A DNA stretch of 64,000 nt from Betaproteobacteria bacterium (GTDB taxonomy: Bacteria > Pseudomonadota > Gammaproteobacteria > Burkholderiales > Casimicrobiaceae): positions 434,001 through 498,000 of the forward strand of contig BOKS01000001.1 of NCBI GenBank assembly GCA_016861105.1. The letters are read 5' to 3'. Below are positions 47,167 to 55,879 of the stretch, one piece after another (the first letter of the stretch is position 1; each line of letters starts with the position of its first letter). The position numbers and the translations under genes were made by a program. Under the pieces are notes generated by a model. The model had not been told where the DNA came from and ran no database searches. It saw only the letters and a program-made list of their open reading frames with translations.

Positions 47167-47430
47167 TTGGCCCGCTACGAGCATTTCCCCCGGCACGTGA
47201 TCGACGCGCACTACCTCGGCGACTACAAGGTCTGGCTCGAATTCAACGATGGGCGCAAGGGCGTGGTCGACCTCGCGGACGAGCTGCACGGCGACGAGCT
47301 GTCGTCGCTGCGCGACCGCGGGCGCTTCGCGCAGCTCTACCTGGACTACGGCCTCGCGTCGATCGCCTGGCACGACGGGCAGGACTTCGCCCCCGAGTTC
47401 CTCTACGAAAGGCTGAAGGCCGTCAACTGA
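47167..47430 (+). CDS. DUF2442 domain protein
   Basis: 87 residues from a TTG preceded by GAGGAGG at 6 bases. The ATG at 47131 has no ribosome site. Sequence pattern DAHYLGDYKVWLEFNDGRKGVVDLADEL...FAQLYLDYGLASIAWHDGQDFAPEFLYERL matches DUF2442, small proteins often near toxin-antitoxin or mobile genes but with no settled role. No partner of the usual DUF4160 type is visible next to it. It lies in the nrdA-nrdB interval, 104 bases before nrdB. Confidence 0.8.
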   Translation: MARYEHFPRHVIDAHYLGDYKVWLEFNDGRKGVVDLADELHGDELSSLRDRGRFAQLYLDYGLASIAWHDGQDFAPEFLYERLKAVN

Positions 47431-47533
47431 CGCGACGCCGCGCCCCCCCGGGGCGCGGACCCCGAACCACGGCGGCGCCCGCGAGCGCCGCGACGACCGC
47501 AACGACAGGCACCACGCAGGAGACACCACGAGC

Positions 47534-48716
47534 ATGCTGATCTTCGACGACGACTTCCCCGTGGCCCGGCTCGCGCCCGCGTCCCCGGCCACGCCGCAGA
47601 CGGTGCGAGCGCAGAGCGTGGGCTCGATCGGATCGGGGCTGCTGTCCCGCGAGCCGGTGCACGACCTCGACGCCGACCGGCAGCAGCCGGTCACGCCGCA
47701 GGGCCGCGTGCGCGTCGAGGACAAGCGCATCATCAACGGGCGCCGACGTCAACCAGCTGGTCCCGTTCAAGTACAAGTGGGCCTGGGAGAAGTACCTGGC
47801 CACCTGCGCCAACCACTGGATGCCGCAGGAAATCAACATGTCGCGCGACATCGCGCTGTGGAAGGACCCGAACGGGCTCACCGACGACGAGCGCCGCATC
47901 GTCAAGCGCAATCTCGGCTTCTTCGTCACCGCCGACTCGCTTGCCGCCAACAACATCGTGCTTGGCACCTACCGCCACATCACGGCGCCGGAGTGCCGCC
48001 AGTTCCTGTTGCGCCAGGCCTTTGAGGAGGCGATCCACACGCACGCCTACCAGTACATCGTCGAGTCGCTCGGGCTGGACGAAGGCGAAATCTTCAATGC
48101 CTACCACGAGATCGCGTCGATCCGTGCCAAGGACGAGTTCCTGATCCCCTTCATCGACACGCTGACCGACCCGGATTTCCGGACTGGCACGCTCGAAGCC
48201 GACCAGAAGCTGCTGAAGTCGCTGATCGTGTTCGCTTGCCTGATGGAGGGCCTGTTCTTCTACGTCGGCTTCACCCAGATCCTGGCGCTCGGCCGGCAGA
48301 ACAAGATGACCGGCGCGGCCGAGCAGTACCAGTACATCCTGCGCGACGAGTCGATGCACTGCAATTTCGGCATCGACCTGATCAACCAGATCAAGCTGGA
48401 GGAGCCGCACCTCTGGACGCCGCAGTTCCGCGCGGAGATCGCCGAGCTGATGCGCAGGGGCGTCGAGCTCGAGTACCGCTACGCCGAAGACACGATGCCG
48501 CGCGGCGTGCTGGGGCTGAACGCGCCGATGTTCAAGGGCTACCTGCGCTACATCGCCAACCGCCGCTGCCAGCAGATCGGCCTCGACCCGCTGTTCGACA
48601 AGGCCGACAACCCCTTCCCGTGGATGAGCGAGATGATCGATCTGAAGAAGGAACGCAACTTCTTCGAGACGCGCGTCATCGAGTACCAGACCGGCGGCGC
48701 GCTGAGCTGGGATTAG
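47534..48716 (+). pseudogene. nrdB: NrdB, class Ia ribonucleotide reductase small subunit, one frameshift
   Basis: Carries the diferric-tyrosyl radical for NrdA. Reading starts at MLIFDDDFP (ribosome site AGGAGA) and passes DKRIINGR. Two bases then appear missing in a GC run at 47738-47747, and the frame resumes with [19 protein letters not shown] and [19 protein letters not shown] to the end. The iron ligands and radical Tyr are intact ([34 protein letters not shown]). The intact frame from 47820 alone would lack the first helices. Same type of lesion as in nrdA. Confidence 0.88.
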
Positions 48717-48772
48717 TGCCGTAGCGCGGGCGCGCGGGAAGGGTCCCGCAGCCGACAGGAGGAGGAACGCTC

Positions 48773-48937
48773 ATGGTCTCCGCGTGGTGGCTGTTGGCCG
48801 CGGTCCTCGGCGGCGCCTGGACCGGAATGCTGCTGTTCGCGGTGCTGGCGATGGGCGGGCGGGAGGACGGCCCGCCCGCCGACCGATCGGCAGGCGGTTC
48901 GCACGACGGCTCGCTGGGCGCGGGCGGGGCCGTGTAG
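48773..48937 (+). CDS. Small single-span membrane protein (DUF3789-like)
   Basis: 54 residues: MVSAWWLLAAVLGGAWTGMLLF then AVLAMGGRE and a polar Ser/Gly/Asp tail. One glycine-containing transmembrane helix followed by a short cytoplasmic tail resembles DUF3789-type mini proteins. Strong ribosome site AGGAGGAGG seven bases before the ATG, 56 bases after the nrdB stop, so it may be the last gene of the nrd transcript. Function unknown. Confidence 0.65.
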   Translation: MVSAWWLLAAVLGGAWTGMLLFAVLAMGGREDGPPADRSAGGSHDGSLGAGGAV

Positions 48938-49371
48938 GGAGCCGCGGGACCCCGGTTGGCTCCCGGACGGCCACGATTCGCCGCAACGCGCGTGAGCGCG
49001 ACCGACGGGGAACTGCGCTCTGAGGCGGCTGTCGCCCCCGGTCCGCGTGCACCGTGTGCGACGCCGCCGGCGACGGCGGCCGGTCGCGCCGTCCCCGACA
49101 AGTCCGCGGTCCCCAAAGTCCCCTATCGACTCACGGCAGTCGTCGGCGCTCGTGTGCCGCCGCTTGCCGCAAGACTCGCAGGTCGAACTGGCGACGACCG
49201 CCCGAAGCGAGCATTTTGGCGGACTGGGTGGAAGGACGCTTGCGCATGGAGTCCCAGTACGTGCGATCGCCGCGTCGGGATGGAGCGCGCGCAGCGCGTT
49301 GAAGGTCGCGATCTTCATGGTCGGGCGCTCGCCCCGGGCGGAATCGTGATTCTCCGAGCGACGCACCCCTA
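48938..49371. other. Gene-free stretch, first part
   Basis: 434 bases with no supported gene. A minus-strand frame with an ATG at 49318 (MKIATFNALRALHPDAA..., containing STCESCGKRRH) has some protein character but no ribosome site, homologue I recognise, or clear end. Confidence 0.4.
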
Positions 49372-49560
49372 GTGTCCCGAGTCGGAGGTTCGTTGAAGAA
49401 TGGAGCGATCGTGAACGAGCCGGCGGCGCAAGGGCGACGAAAACGGATGCGCTGCGCGAAGCGGTCCGAAGCGGATATCGAGAATATCCGCGAGGGCCGC
49501 GACACTGCAGCGCGCCGTTTCTCGCTCGCCTTTGCACGACGAACTTCCGACTCGGGACAC
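49372..49560. mobile_element. MITE-like element, 189 bp with 22-bp terminal inverted repeats
   Basis: The left end GTGTCCCGAGTCGGAGGTTC (then GT) and the right end (AC then GAACTTCCGACTCGGGACAC) are complementary over 22 bases with one mismatch. The interior has an 8-bp hairpin (GCGGATAT/ATATCCGC near 49471) and no transposase. Size and ends fit a non-autonomous IS derivative. I see no obvious target duplication at the edges, and no full-length parent is in the window. Confidence 0.65.
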
Positions 49561-49798
49561 GAGCTAACTCGGCGCTCGATCCGACCAGGGCTTCGGCAGT
49601 TCGTGTACGACCCCGAGTCGTGAGCGTCTGCAGGGCGTCAACGCAACGGCACTTCGCAGTAGTGCGGCCTGACCCCTCGCCGGGTCGGACTGCCGCCCGC
49701 GAAGCGGCTTCGCCCTTCCCGGGCCGGCCGGGACACCGGCTCGTCCAGAACCGGGCCCTTGCGCCGTTGGCAGCCGCTCGGCTCGAACGGGAGACCGC
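49561..49798. other. Gene-free stretch, second part
   Basis: 238 bases between the MITE-like element and the methyltransferase start. No gene or repeat is supported. The methyltransferase promoter should lie here. Confidence 0.4.
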
Positions 49799-50575
49799 AT
49801 GACCGACCCCTGTCCGACGGTCGCTTCCTTCTACGACAAGCTCGCGCCGTTCTATCACCTTCTCTACGGCGACTGGGACGGCGCGATCGCCAGGCAGGGC
49901 GAGGCGCTGGCGCGCTTGCTTGGCGAATCGGGGGTGTTGCCGGGGCAGCCCGTCCTCGATGCCGCGTGCGGCACAGGGACCCAGACGATCGGCCTCGCCA
50001 TGCGCGGGTACCGCGTCACGGCATCGGACATCTCACCCGGTGCGGTCGAGCGATTGCGCAGCGAACTGGCAACTCGTGGCCTCCAGGCCACCGTGCGCGT
50101 CGACGATCTCCGAGCGTTGACCCAGGCTCGGTCCCGCTCCATGGCGGCGGTGCTGGCATGCGACAACAGCATTCCGCACCTGCTTTCGGACACGGAGCTG
50201 CTGCGAGCGTTCTCGAGCTGCTACCGTTGCTTGCGGCCCGGCGGCGTCGCCATCTTCTCGGTACGCGACTACGCGGCAACGCCTCGCGTCAACCCGGATG
50301 TCCGACCGTACGGCATGCGGCGCCAAGCGGGCAATCGGTTCCTGGCCGTACAGGTCTGGGAGTGGGATGGCGATCTATACGACCTGCGCATCTACCTGAC
50401 CTCGGAGGCGCCCGACGGTACGTGCACAACCCAGGTCCTGCAGTGCCGCTACTACGCCGTGACGATCGACCGGCTGCTCGCGCTCCTGCGTGACGCCGGC
50501 TTCGTCGACGCCCGCCGCCTCGACGACGTCCTGTTCCAGCCGGTGCTTCTTGCGCGTCGGCCCGATGCGGTCTGA
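49799..50575 (+). CDS. Class I SAM-dependent methyltransferase
   Basis: 258 residues. N-terminal FYDKLAPFYHLLYGDWDGAIARQGEAL, motif I VLDAACGTGTQTIGLA near residue 58, acidic post-I residue in VTASDISPGAVERL, and motif IV region AVLACDNSIPHLLSD. This arrangement is the UbiE/Tam-like Methyltransf_25 type. The substrate cannot be told from sequence: small molecules are more likely than nucleic acid or protein. GGGAGACCGC precedes the ATG as a ribosome site. No functional link to neighbours is evident. Confidence 0.85.
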   Translation: MTDPCPTVASFYDKLAPFYHLLYGDWDGAIARQGEALARLLGESGVLPGQPVLDAACGTGTQTIGLAMRGYRVTASDISPGAVERLRSELATRGLQATVRVDDLRALTQARSRSMAAVLACDNSIPHLLSDTELLRAFSSCYRCLRPGGVAIFSVRDYAATPRVNPDVRPYGMRRQAGNRFLAVQVWEWDGDLYDLRIYLTSEAPDGTCTTQVLQCRYYAVTIDRLLALLRDAGFVDARRLDDVLFQPVLLARRPDAV

Positions 50576-50717
50576 CCCGACCATCGAACGGATCTCGCAC
50601 GCGTTCGGGGACAGCGCGCTCTTTCCGCTCGCGCTGTCGGCCGTGGTGCATCATCGCGGCTCGCGCCGGGGCCGCCTGCATCCGCGGGCCGTCGCGCCCG
50701 AACGTCAGGGGGGCCAC

Positions 50718-50930
50718 ATGGCCGGCGGGTTCACCAAAGCGGAGCGGAAACAGTTGCGGGAGGTCGCAGGGCTCGATGTTCCAGAGCCTCGGGCGTCCGG
50801 AGATCGTTGCAAGGGGCCTGGCGCTGGGGCTCGTGCCGGAAGGTCGGTTGTCGCCTGCGCTCGCCGAGAAACTGAGGCCGCTCGTGGGCCCGCTCCGCCG
50901 ATGGGCGCCGCCACGCCCGCGGGGCGATGA
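50718..50930 (+). pseudogene. Decayed small hypothetical gene (internal deletion and frameshift)
   Basis: An ATG at 50718 begins MAGGFTKAERKQLREVAGL, the N-terminus of a small soluble proteobacterial family I recognise only as hypothetical (usually about 110 residues). After 19 codons similarity stops. A C-terminal block of the same kind (MFQSLGRPEIVARGLALGLV, then PEGRLSPALAEKLRPLV) appears at once in another frame from 50776. About 40-50 codons seem lost, plus a frame change. The rest of the 422-base gap between the methyltransferase and the kinase-like gene shows nothing else. Confidence 0.5.
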
Positions 50931-50997
50931 ACCAGTGCGTGATGAAGTCTTGAGTCCCCGCAATCCGGCCCCGGCCGGACCGTGAGTCGCAGCGACC

Positions 50998-51516
50998 ATG
51001 CGCTTTGCCATCCTCGGCAACGCCGGCTCCGGGAAGACCACCTTGGCCGGCTGGCTGGCCCGGTCGGCGGACCTCGCCGTCCTCGATCTCGATTCGGTCG
51101 CTTGGGAGCCGGACCAACCCGCCGTTGCGCGGCCGAGCGCCCTCGCCGAAGCCGACGTCGCGACGTTCTGCAGCAGTCACGCGCGCTGGGTGGTGGAAGG
51201 GTGCTACGGCGACCTGATCGAAGCCACGCTCCGGTTCCAGCCGCTTCTTGTCTTCCTGCATCCGGGGCTTGCGTGCTGCTCCGCCAACTGCGTCAACCGT
51301 CCATGGGAGCCTCGCAAGTACCCGTCCAGGCAAGAGCAGGACGCCAACCTGGAGCGCCTCCTGTCCTGGGTGGCCGGGTACTACACGCGCGACGGGTCGA
51401 TGTCGCTCGTCGAGCATCGCTCGGTCTTCGCCACATACGCGGGGCGCAAGGTCGAGCTTCGGCGCGTGCCCAGGCTGGATCCGCCCGAAGCCGAGGTGCT
51501 GTCGTGGTTGCGCTGA
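50998..51516 (+). CDS. P-loop kinase-like protein (adenylate-kinase/topology-modulation type)
   Basis: 172 residues. Walker A AILGNAGSGKTTLAGWLA at residues 4-20, DLDSVAWEPD (substrate-side Asp), WVVEGCYGDLIEATLRF, LLVFLHPGL, and a C-terminal FATYAGRKVELRRVPRLDPPE. Similar proteins are annotated as adenylate-kinase-like or DNA topology modulation FlaR-like. The true phosphate acceptor is unknown. The ATG follows a region without a strong ribosome site. Confidence 0.8.
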   Translation: MRFAILGNAGSGKTTLAGWLARSADLAVLDLDSVAWEPDQPAVARPSALAEADVATFCSSHARWVVEGCYGDLIEATLRFQPLLVFLHPGLACCSANCVNRPWEPRKYPSRQEQDANLERLLSWVAGYYTRDGSMSLVEHRSVFATYAGRKVELRRVPRLDPPEAEVLSWLR

Positions 51517-51670
51517 GGGCCGGTTCCCCGCGCCGGCCGACGTCGCGCGCATGGGAAGTCGCTGCGCAACCTCGCGGCGCGCGCCGCGCATCCCGGGGAT
51601 ACGCGGAGCTTCCCCAGCATGGCACGCGTTCCGGGCGCTCGATCGCCGTCGTCCTCGCGTACATTGCGGC

Positions 51671-52348
51671 ATGGACGCCACGCCGGTCTCGATCCCGATC
51701 CCGCACGCGCGGCCCGTCGCGGGACTTCTCAACCGGCCGCGAGCCGCGCGCGCCTGCTTCGTCTTCGCGCACGGCGCCGGCGCGGGCATGACGCATCCGT
51801 TCATGGCGGCATTCGCGGCGGACCTCGCGACACGCGACGTCGCGTGCCTGCGCTACCAGTTCCCGTTCATGGAACGCGGGTCGAGGCGACCCGACGCCCC
51901 GGCCGTTGCGCAGGCGGCGGTCCGCGCGGCCGTCGCGGCCGCCGCGGATCTCGCACCGGGCGTGCCGCTGTTCGCCGGCGGAAGGTCGTTCGGCGGCCGC
52001 ATGACGTCGCAGGCGCAGGCCGCCGCGCCGCTCCCGCGCGTGCGCGGCGTGTGCTTCCTCGGGTTCCCGCTGCACCCCGCCGGCAAGCCCGGCGTCGCCC
52101 GCGCGGCGCACCTCGCCGACGTCTGCGTGCCGATGCTCTTCCTGCAGGGCGATCGCGACGCGCTTGCCGACCTCGCCTTGCTCCGTCCGATCGTCGAGCA
52201 GCTGGGTCCACGCGCCAGCCTCGTCGTGATTCCCCGGGCGGATCATTCGTTCCACGTTCCCGCGCGCAACGATCAGGCGGAGGCCGACGTACGCCGTCGA
52301 CTCGCTGAGGCGTTGGCAGGCTGGATGGCCGCGGCCGACGGCCGCTAG
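51671..52348 (+). CDS. Alpha/beta hydrolase (KANL3/Tex30-like)
   Basis: 225 residues from the ATG at 51671. Catalytic triad visible: nucleophile Ser in GGRSFGGRM (GxSxG) near residue 107, Asp in LQGDRDALAD near 160, His in RADHSFHVP near 195. The oxyanion region is FVFAHGAGAGMTHPFM. These are small cytoplasmic hydrolases with unknown natural esters or amides. The preceding 154 bases show no gene. Confidence 0.85.
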   Translation: MDATPVSIPIPHARPVAGLLNRPRAARACFVFAHGAGAGMTHPFMAAFAADLATRDVACLRYQFPFMERGSRRPDAPAVAQAAVRAAVAAAADLAPGVPLFAGGRSFGGRMTSQAQAAAPLPRVRGVCFLGFPLHPAGKPGVARAAHLADVCVPMLFLQGDRDALADLALLRPIVEQLGPRASLVVIPRADHSFHVPARNDQAEADVRRRLAEALAGWMAAADGR

Positions 52349-52442
52349 CCGGGAAGCGCGCCCCTGCCGGAGGCGCGTCCGGCACCCCGTCGTCCGCCAT
52401 CCTCCACCGGACCGCGCCATGCGGCCTTGATAGCATCGCGCC

Positions 52443-53762
52443 ATGTCCCCCCGCCTTCCTGGTCACCCGAGTCCCGGCGACGCGGTCGTCGAGACGCTGC
52501 ACAACGGCGTCCGCGTCGCGGTCTTCCGGGAGCCGCGGATGGCCACTGCGGCGATCAGCGTCTTCGTTCGCGCAGGCAGCGACCACGAGAGCGCGCGGCT
52601 GAACGGCGTCGGCCACGTCATCGAGCACATGGCGTTCAAGGGCACGCGCACGCGCGACTGCCAGCAGGTCAACCTCGACGCGGAGCGGCTCGGCGCCGAC
52701 GTCGACGCGCACACCGACAAGGACCACACCGCGTTCCACATGCGCGGGCTCGCGGGCGACGCGGCGTCGCTGGTCGCGATGCTCGGCGACATCGTCACGC
52801 GCTGCAGCTTCCCCGAGCCGGAGCTGGAGCGCGAGCGGCAGGTGCTGCTGCAGGAGTTCGCCGAGGACGACGACGATCCGGTGTCGACCGCGTACAAGCG
52901 CTTCGACCGGGCGTGCTACGGCGAGCACCCGGCCGGGCAGCCGGTGATCGGAACGCGCGCGAACCTGCGGCGCTTCACCCGCAGCGACCTCGTCGCGCAC
53001 GTCGCCCGGCTGTACGCGGGCGCGAACACCGTCGTCGCGGTGGGCGGCGATGTCGATCCCGTCGCGATCGTGCGCGCCGCCGCGCGCGCCTTCGACGCGA
53101 TGCCGCCTGCCGGCGGGGATCCCCTCTCCCCGCCGGCCTGGATCGGCGGCGTGCGCGCACGCCGGCTGCCCGGTTGCAGCCAGGCGCACGTCATCGCGGG
53201 CTATCCGATTCCGCCGCGCTCGGGCGACTACGAGCCCTTCGCCGTCGCCGCCGCGGTCTTCGGCAGGGGCATGAGCTCGCCCCTCCTCGACGAGCTGCGC
53301 GAGCGGCGCGGCATCGTCTACCACGCGGACTGCTCGGCCGACGTGCGCGACACCTGCGGACAGCTGGTGATCGAGGCCTCGATGGCACCCGGCGCGGTGA
53401 GATCCTACGCAGCCGAGGTGTCCCGGATGCTGCGTGACCACGCCGCGACGATCGATCCGAGCGCCGTGCAGCGCGCCCGCAACCAGATCCGGGTGGCCGT
53501 GGCGCGCGACCACGAATCGGCGCCCGAGCGGCTCGAGCGCGCCGCCCTCGACCTCTTCTCGTACGGCCGCATCCTCTCGTTCGACGAACACATGGACCGC
53601 ATCGCTCAGGTCACGCCCGATCAGGTCCGCGACGCGTTCGCGCGCATGCTCCGGGCGCCCGCTGCCGTCGCGGTGGCGGGCGCCTACGGGCGTGGCGAGG
53701 AGCATCGCGTCGCGCAGCTGCTGCCCGGCGCACGGGCCGCGTGCTCCGCGATCGGAACCTGA
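52443..53762 (+). CDS. M16-family zinc metallopeptidase
   Basis: 439 residues, the full two-domain unit of a PqqL/mitochondrial-processing-peptidase-like protease. Inverted zinc motif HVIEH (in GVGHVIEHMAFKGTRTRDC) at about residue 57 and the distal Glu in LLQEFAEDDDDPVSTAYKRFDRACYGEHPAGQPVIG. The C-terminal half includes MSSPLLDELRERRGIVYHADC. No signal peptide, so probably cytoplasmic. It ends 68 bases before the HTH regulator, a likely operon partner. Confidence 0.9.
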   Translation: MSPRLPGHPSPGDAVVETLHNGVRVAVFREPRMATAAISVFVRAGSDHESARLNGVGHVIEHMAFKGTRTRDCQQVNLDAERLGADVDAHTDKDHTAFHMRGLAGDAASLVAMLGDIVTRCSFPEPELERERQVLLQEFAEDDDDPVSTAYKRFDRACYGEHPAGQPVIGTRANLRRFTRSDLVAHVARLYAGANTVVAVGGDVDPVAIVRAAARAFDAMPPAGGDPLSPPAWIGGVRARRLPGCSQAHVIAGYPIPPRSGDYEPFAVAAAVFGRGMSSPLLDELRERRGIVYHADCSADVRDTCGQLVIEASMAPGAVRSYAAEVSRMLRDHAATIDPSAVQRARNQIRVAVARDHESAPERLERAALDLFSYGRILSFDEHMDRIAQVTPDQVRDAFARMLRAPAAVAVAGAYGRGEEHRVAQLLPGARAACSAIGT

Positions 53763-53830
53763 CCGGGAGGACCATCGCCGCGGGCGCCGGTGGACGGCGC
53801 TCTGGCACCCTCGGCTGGGGTCCCCCGACC

Positions 53831-55051
53831 ATGGATTCCACGATCGCCTCCGCCGCCCGCGCCCTCGCCGTCGGCGATCCGCTCGGTGCCCTGAAGCGCG
53901 TCGGCCTGCGCGGCGACCCGCCCGCGCTCGCGCTGCGCGGCATCGCCATGGCCCAGCTCGGCGAGTACCCGCGTGCCCGCGAGCTGTTGAGGAAGGCGGC
54001 CCGCGGCTTCGGCCCGCGCGAGCCGCTGGCACGCGCCCGCTGCGTCGTCGCGGAGCTCGAGGTGGCCCTCGCCCTGCGCGACCTCGGCGGCTCGCCGCGC
54101 ACGCTGGCCGATGCCTCGGCCACGCTCGAAGCGCGCGCCGACCGCACGAACGCGCTGCACGCGCATCTCGTCGCGGTCCGCCGGCTGCTCCTGCTCGGCC
54201 GCCTCGACGACGCCGCGGCCGCCCTCGCGCGCCTGGACGCGAGCGGGTTCCCTCCGCCCCTGCTCGCGGTCGCCGAGCTGGCGGCGGCCGAGATCGCGCT
54301 GCGCTCGCTGCGCACGGCGACGGCGCGGGCCGCCCTCGGCCGCGCCCACGAGGCAGCGGTGCGCGCCCGTGTGCCTGCGCTGCGGGCCGAGGTGGACGCG
54401 ATGCGCGCCGCGCTGGATCGGCCGGCCGCCCGCGCGCTCCACGGCGGCGGCGATCGGTCGCTCCGCCTCGACGACGTCGAAGCGCTGCTCGCGTCGGGCG
54501 CTGTCGTCGTGGATGCCTGTCGTCGCGGGCTGCGCGCCGGCGCAACGTGGCGATCGCTCGCGCGCCGGCCGGTGCCGTTCGCGCTTCTGCGCGCCCTCGC
54601 CGAGGCGTGGCCCCGCGACGTCGACCGGCACGCCCTGATCGCGCGCGCGTTCCGGACACGCCGGCCCGACGAGACGCATCGCGCGCGCCTGCGCGTGGAG
54701 ATCGGCCGCCTGCGCGCACTCGTCGCGCCGGTGGCGCGCATCGACGCGACCGCGCGGGGCTTCACGCTCGCGCCCCATGGCGAGCGCGCGGTCGTCGTGC
54801 TCGTGCCGCCCATCGACGGCGACCAGGCGTCGCTGCTGGCGCTGCTCGGCGACGGCGCGGCGTGGTCCACGTCGGCGCTCGCCCTGGCGCTGGCGACGAG
54901 CCAGCGCACCGTCCAGCGCGCGCTCGTGGCGCTGGAGGCCGCCGGACGCGTGCGCTCGATCGGGCGCGCACGCGCGCGACGCTGGCTGTCGCCGTCGCTG
55001 GCCGGATTCACGCCACTCTTGTTGCTCCCCGCTGCGCTGCCGCCACGCTAG
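53831..55051 (+). CDS. Multi-domain regulator: helical repeats plus two winged-helix regions
   Basis: 406 residues from the ATG at 53831. Residues 1-200 are alanine-rich helical pairs (LALRGIAMAQLGEYPRARELLRKAARGFG, LLLLGRLDDAAAALARLDASG) resembling TPR-like repeats. Residues about 245-315 resemble an OmpR/PhoB-type winged helix (FALLRALAEAWPRDVDRHALI, LRVEIGRLRALVAP, ARGFTLAP). Residues about 335-385 form a second HTH (WSTSALALALATSQRTVQRALVALEAAGRVR). It probably binds DNA; target and ligand unknown. The next gene, a beta-propeller protein, begins 48 bases later. Confidence 0.75.
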   Translation: MDSTIASAARALAVGDPLGALKRVGLRGDPPALALRGIAMAQLGEYPRARELLRKAARGFGPREPLARARCVVAELEVALALRDLGGSPRTLADASATLEARADRTNALHAHLVAVRRLLLLGRLDDAAAALARLDASGFPPPLLAVAELAAAEIALRSLRTATARAALGRAHEAAVRARVPALRAEVDAMRAALDRPAARALHGGGDRSLRLDDVEALLASGAVVVDACRRGLRAGATWRSLARRPVPFALLRALAEAWPRDVDRHALIARAFRTRRPDETHRARLRVEIGRLRALVAPVARIDATARGFTLAPHGERAVVVLVPPIDGDQASLLALLGDGAAWSTSALALALATSQRTVQRALVALEAAGRVRSIGRARARRWLSPSLAGFTPLLLLPAALPPR

Positions 55052-55099
55052 AGTGATCGCACAGCGTCGCTCCGACGCGCACTGCAAGGAGAATGCACG

Positions 55100-55786
55100 A
55101 TGACCCGCACCCCAAGCAGGACGAGCAGCGCGAATCCGCAGGCGCCGACGCGCGCGGCGGAGATCGTGCGCGAATACGGTCCCTTTCCCGGCGCCGACCA
55201 CGTCCACGGCGTCACGTTCGACGGCCACCGCGTCTGGGCTGCCACCGGCGCCCGCCTGGTCGCCTTCGAGCCGGAAGGCGGCGCCGTGGCGCGCACGCTC
55301 GACCGCGCCGGCGATGCCGGCACCGCCTTCGACGGCACGTACCTCTACCAGATCGCCGCAGCGCGCATCGACAAGATCGATCCCGCCACGGGTGCCGTCG
55401 TAGCGTCGATCCCCGCACCGGGCGCGGGACGCGACTCGGGGCTCGCGTGGGCGGAGGGCAGCCTGTGGGTCGGGCAGTATCGCGACCGCAAGATCCACAG
55501 GATCGATCCGGCGACCGGCACGGTGCTGCGCACGATCGAGTCCGATCGCTTCGTCACCGGCGTCACCTGGGTCGATGGCGAACTGTGGCACGGCACGTGG
55601 GAAGGCGACGAGAGCGACGTGCGCCGCATCGATGCGGACAGCGGCGCCGTGCTCGAGCGCTTGACGATGCCGTCCGGCGCCGGCGTCAGCGGGCTCGAGT
55701 CGGATGGAGACGGCCTGTTCTATTGCGGTGGCGGGCCGAGCGGCAAGGTGCGCGCCGTGCGGCGTCCGAAGGCCGCGCCCCGATGA
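55100..55786 (+). CDS. Beta-propeller protein (glutamine-cyclotransferase-like)
   Basis: 228 residues made of repeated four-strand units with W and Y at regular spacing: HGVTFDGHRVWAATGARLVAFEPEGG, TAFDGTYLYQIAAARIDKIDPATGAV, SGLAWAEGSLWVGQYRDRKIHRIDPATGTV, VTGVTWVDGELWHGTWEGDESDVRRIDADSG, VSGLESDGDGLFYCGGG. This is the pattern of bacterial glutamine cyclotransferase-like or streptogramin-lyase-like propellers. No signal peptide. Enzyme activity not inferable. Linked by position to the regulator upstream. Confidence 0.8.
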   Translation: MTRTPSRTSSANPQAPTRAAEIVREYGPFPGADHVHGVTFDGHRVWAATGARLVAFEPEGGAVARTLDRAGDAGTAFDGTYLYQIAAARIDKIDPATGAVVASIPAPGAGRDSGLAWAEGSLWVGQYRDRKIHRIDPATGTVLRTIESDRFVTGVTWVDGELWHGTWEGDESDVRRIDADSGAVLERLTMPSGAGVSGLESDGDGLFYCGGGPSGKVRAVRRPKAAPR

Positions 55787-55879
55787 GTCGACCCCGCCAC
55801 GGCGAACGCTCGACGATGGCACCCGGCAGGCGTACGAGAGCCCGACGAAAGGCCCGGACGCGCCCCCGTCCGTCCGCGC

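Noticed and set aside
49372..49623. Small protein encoded within the MITE-like element
   Set aside because: The frame begins in the inverted repeat and its other copy in the opposite repeat gives a similar start (MSRVG), so it is a by-product of the terminal repeats.
48713..49858. 381-residue minus-strand protein over the gene-free region
   Set aside because: It crosses the MITE-like element and an antisense stretch of the DUF3789-like gene, with no domain or start signal.
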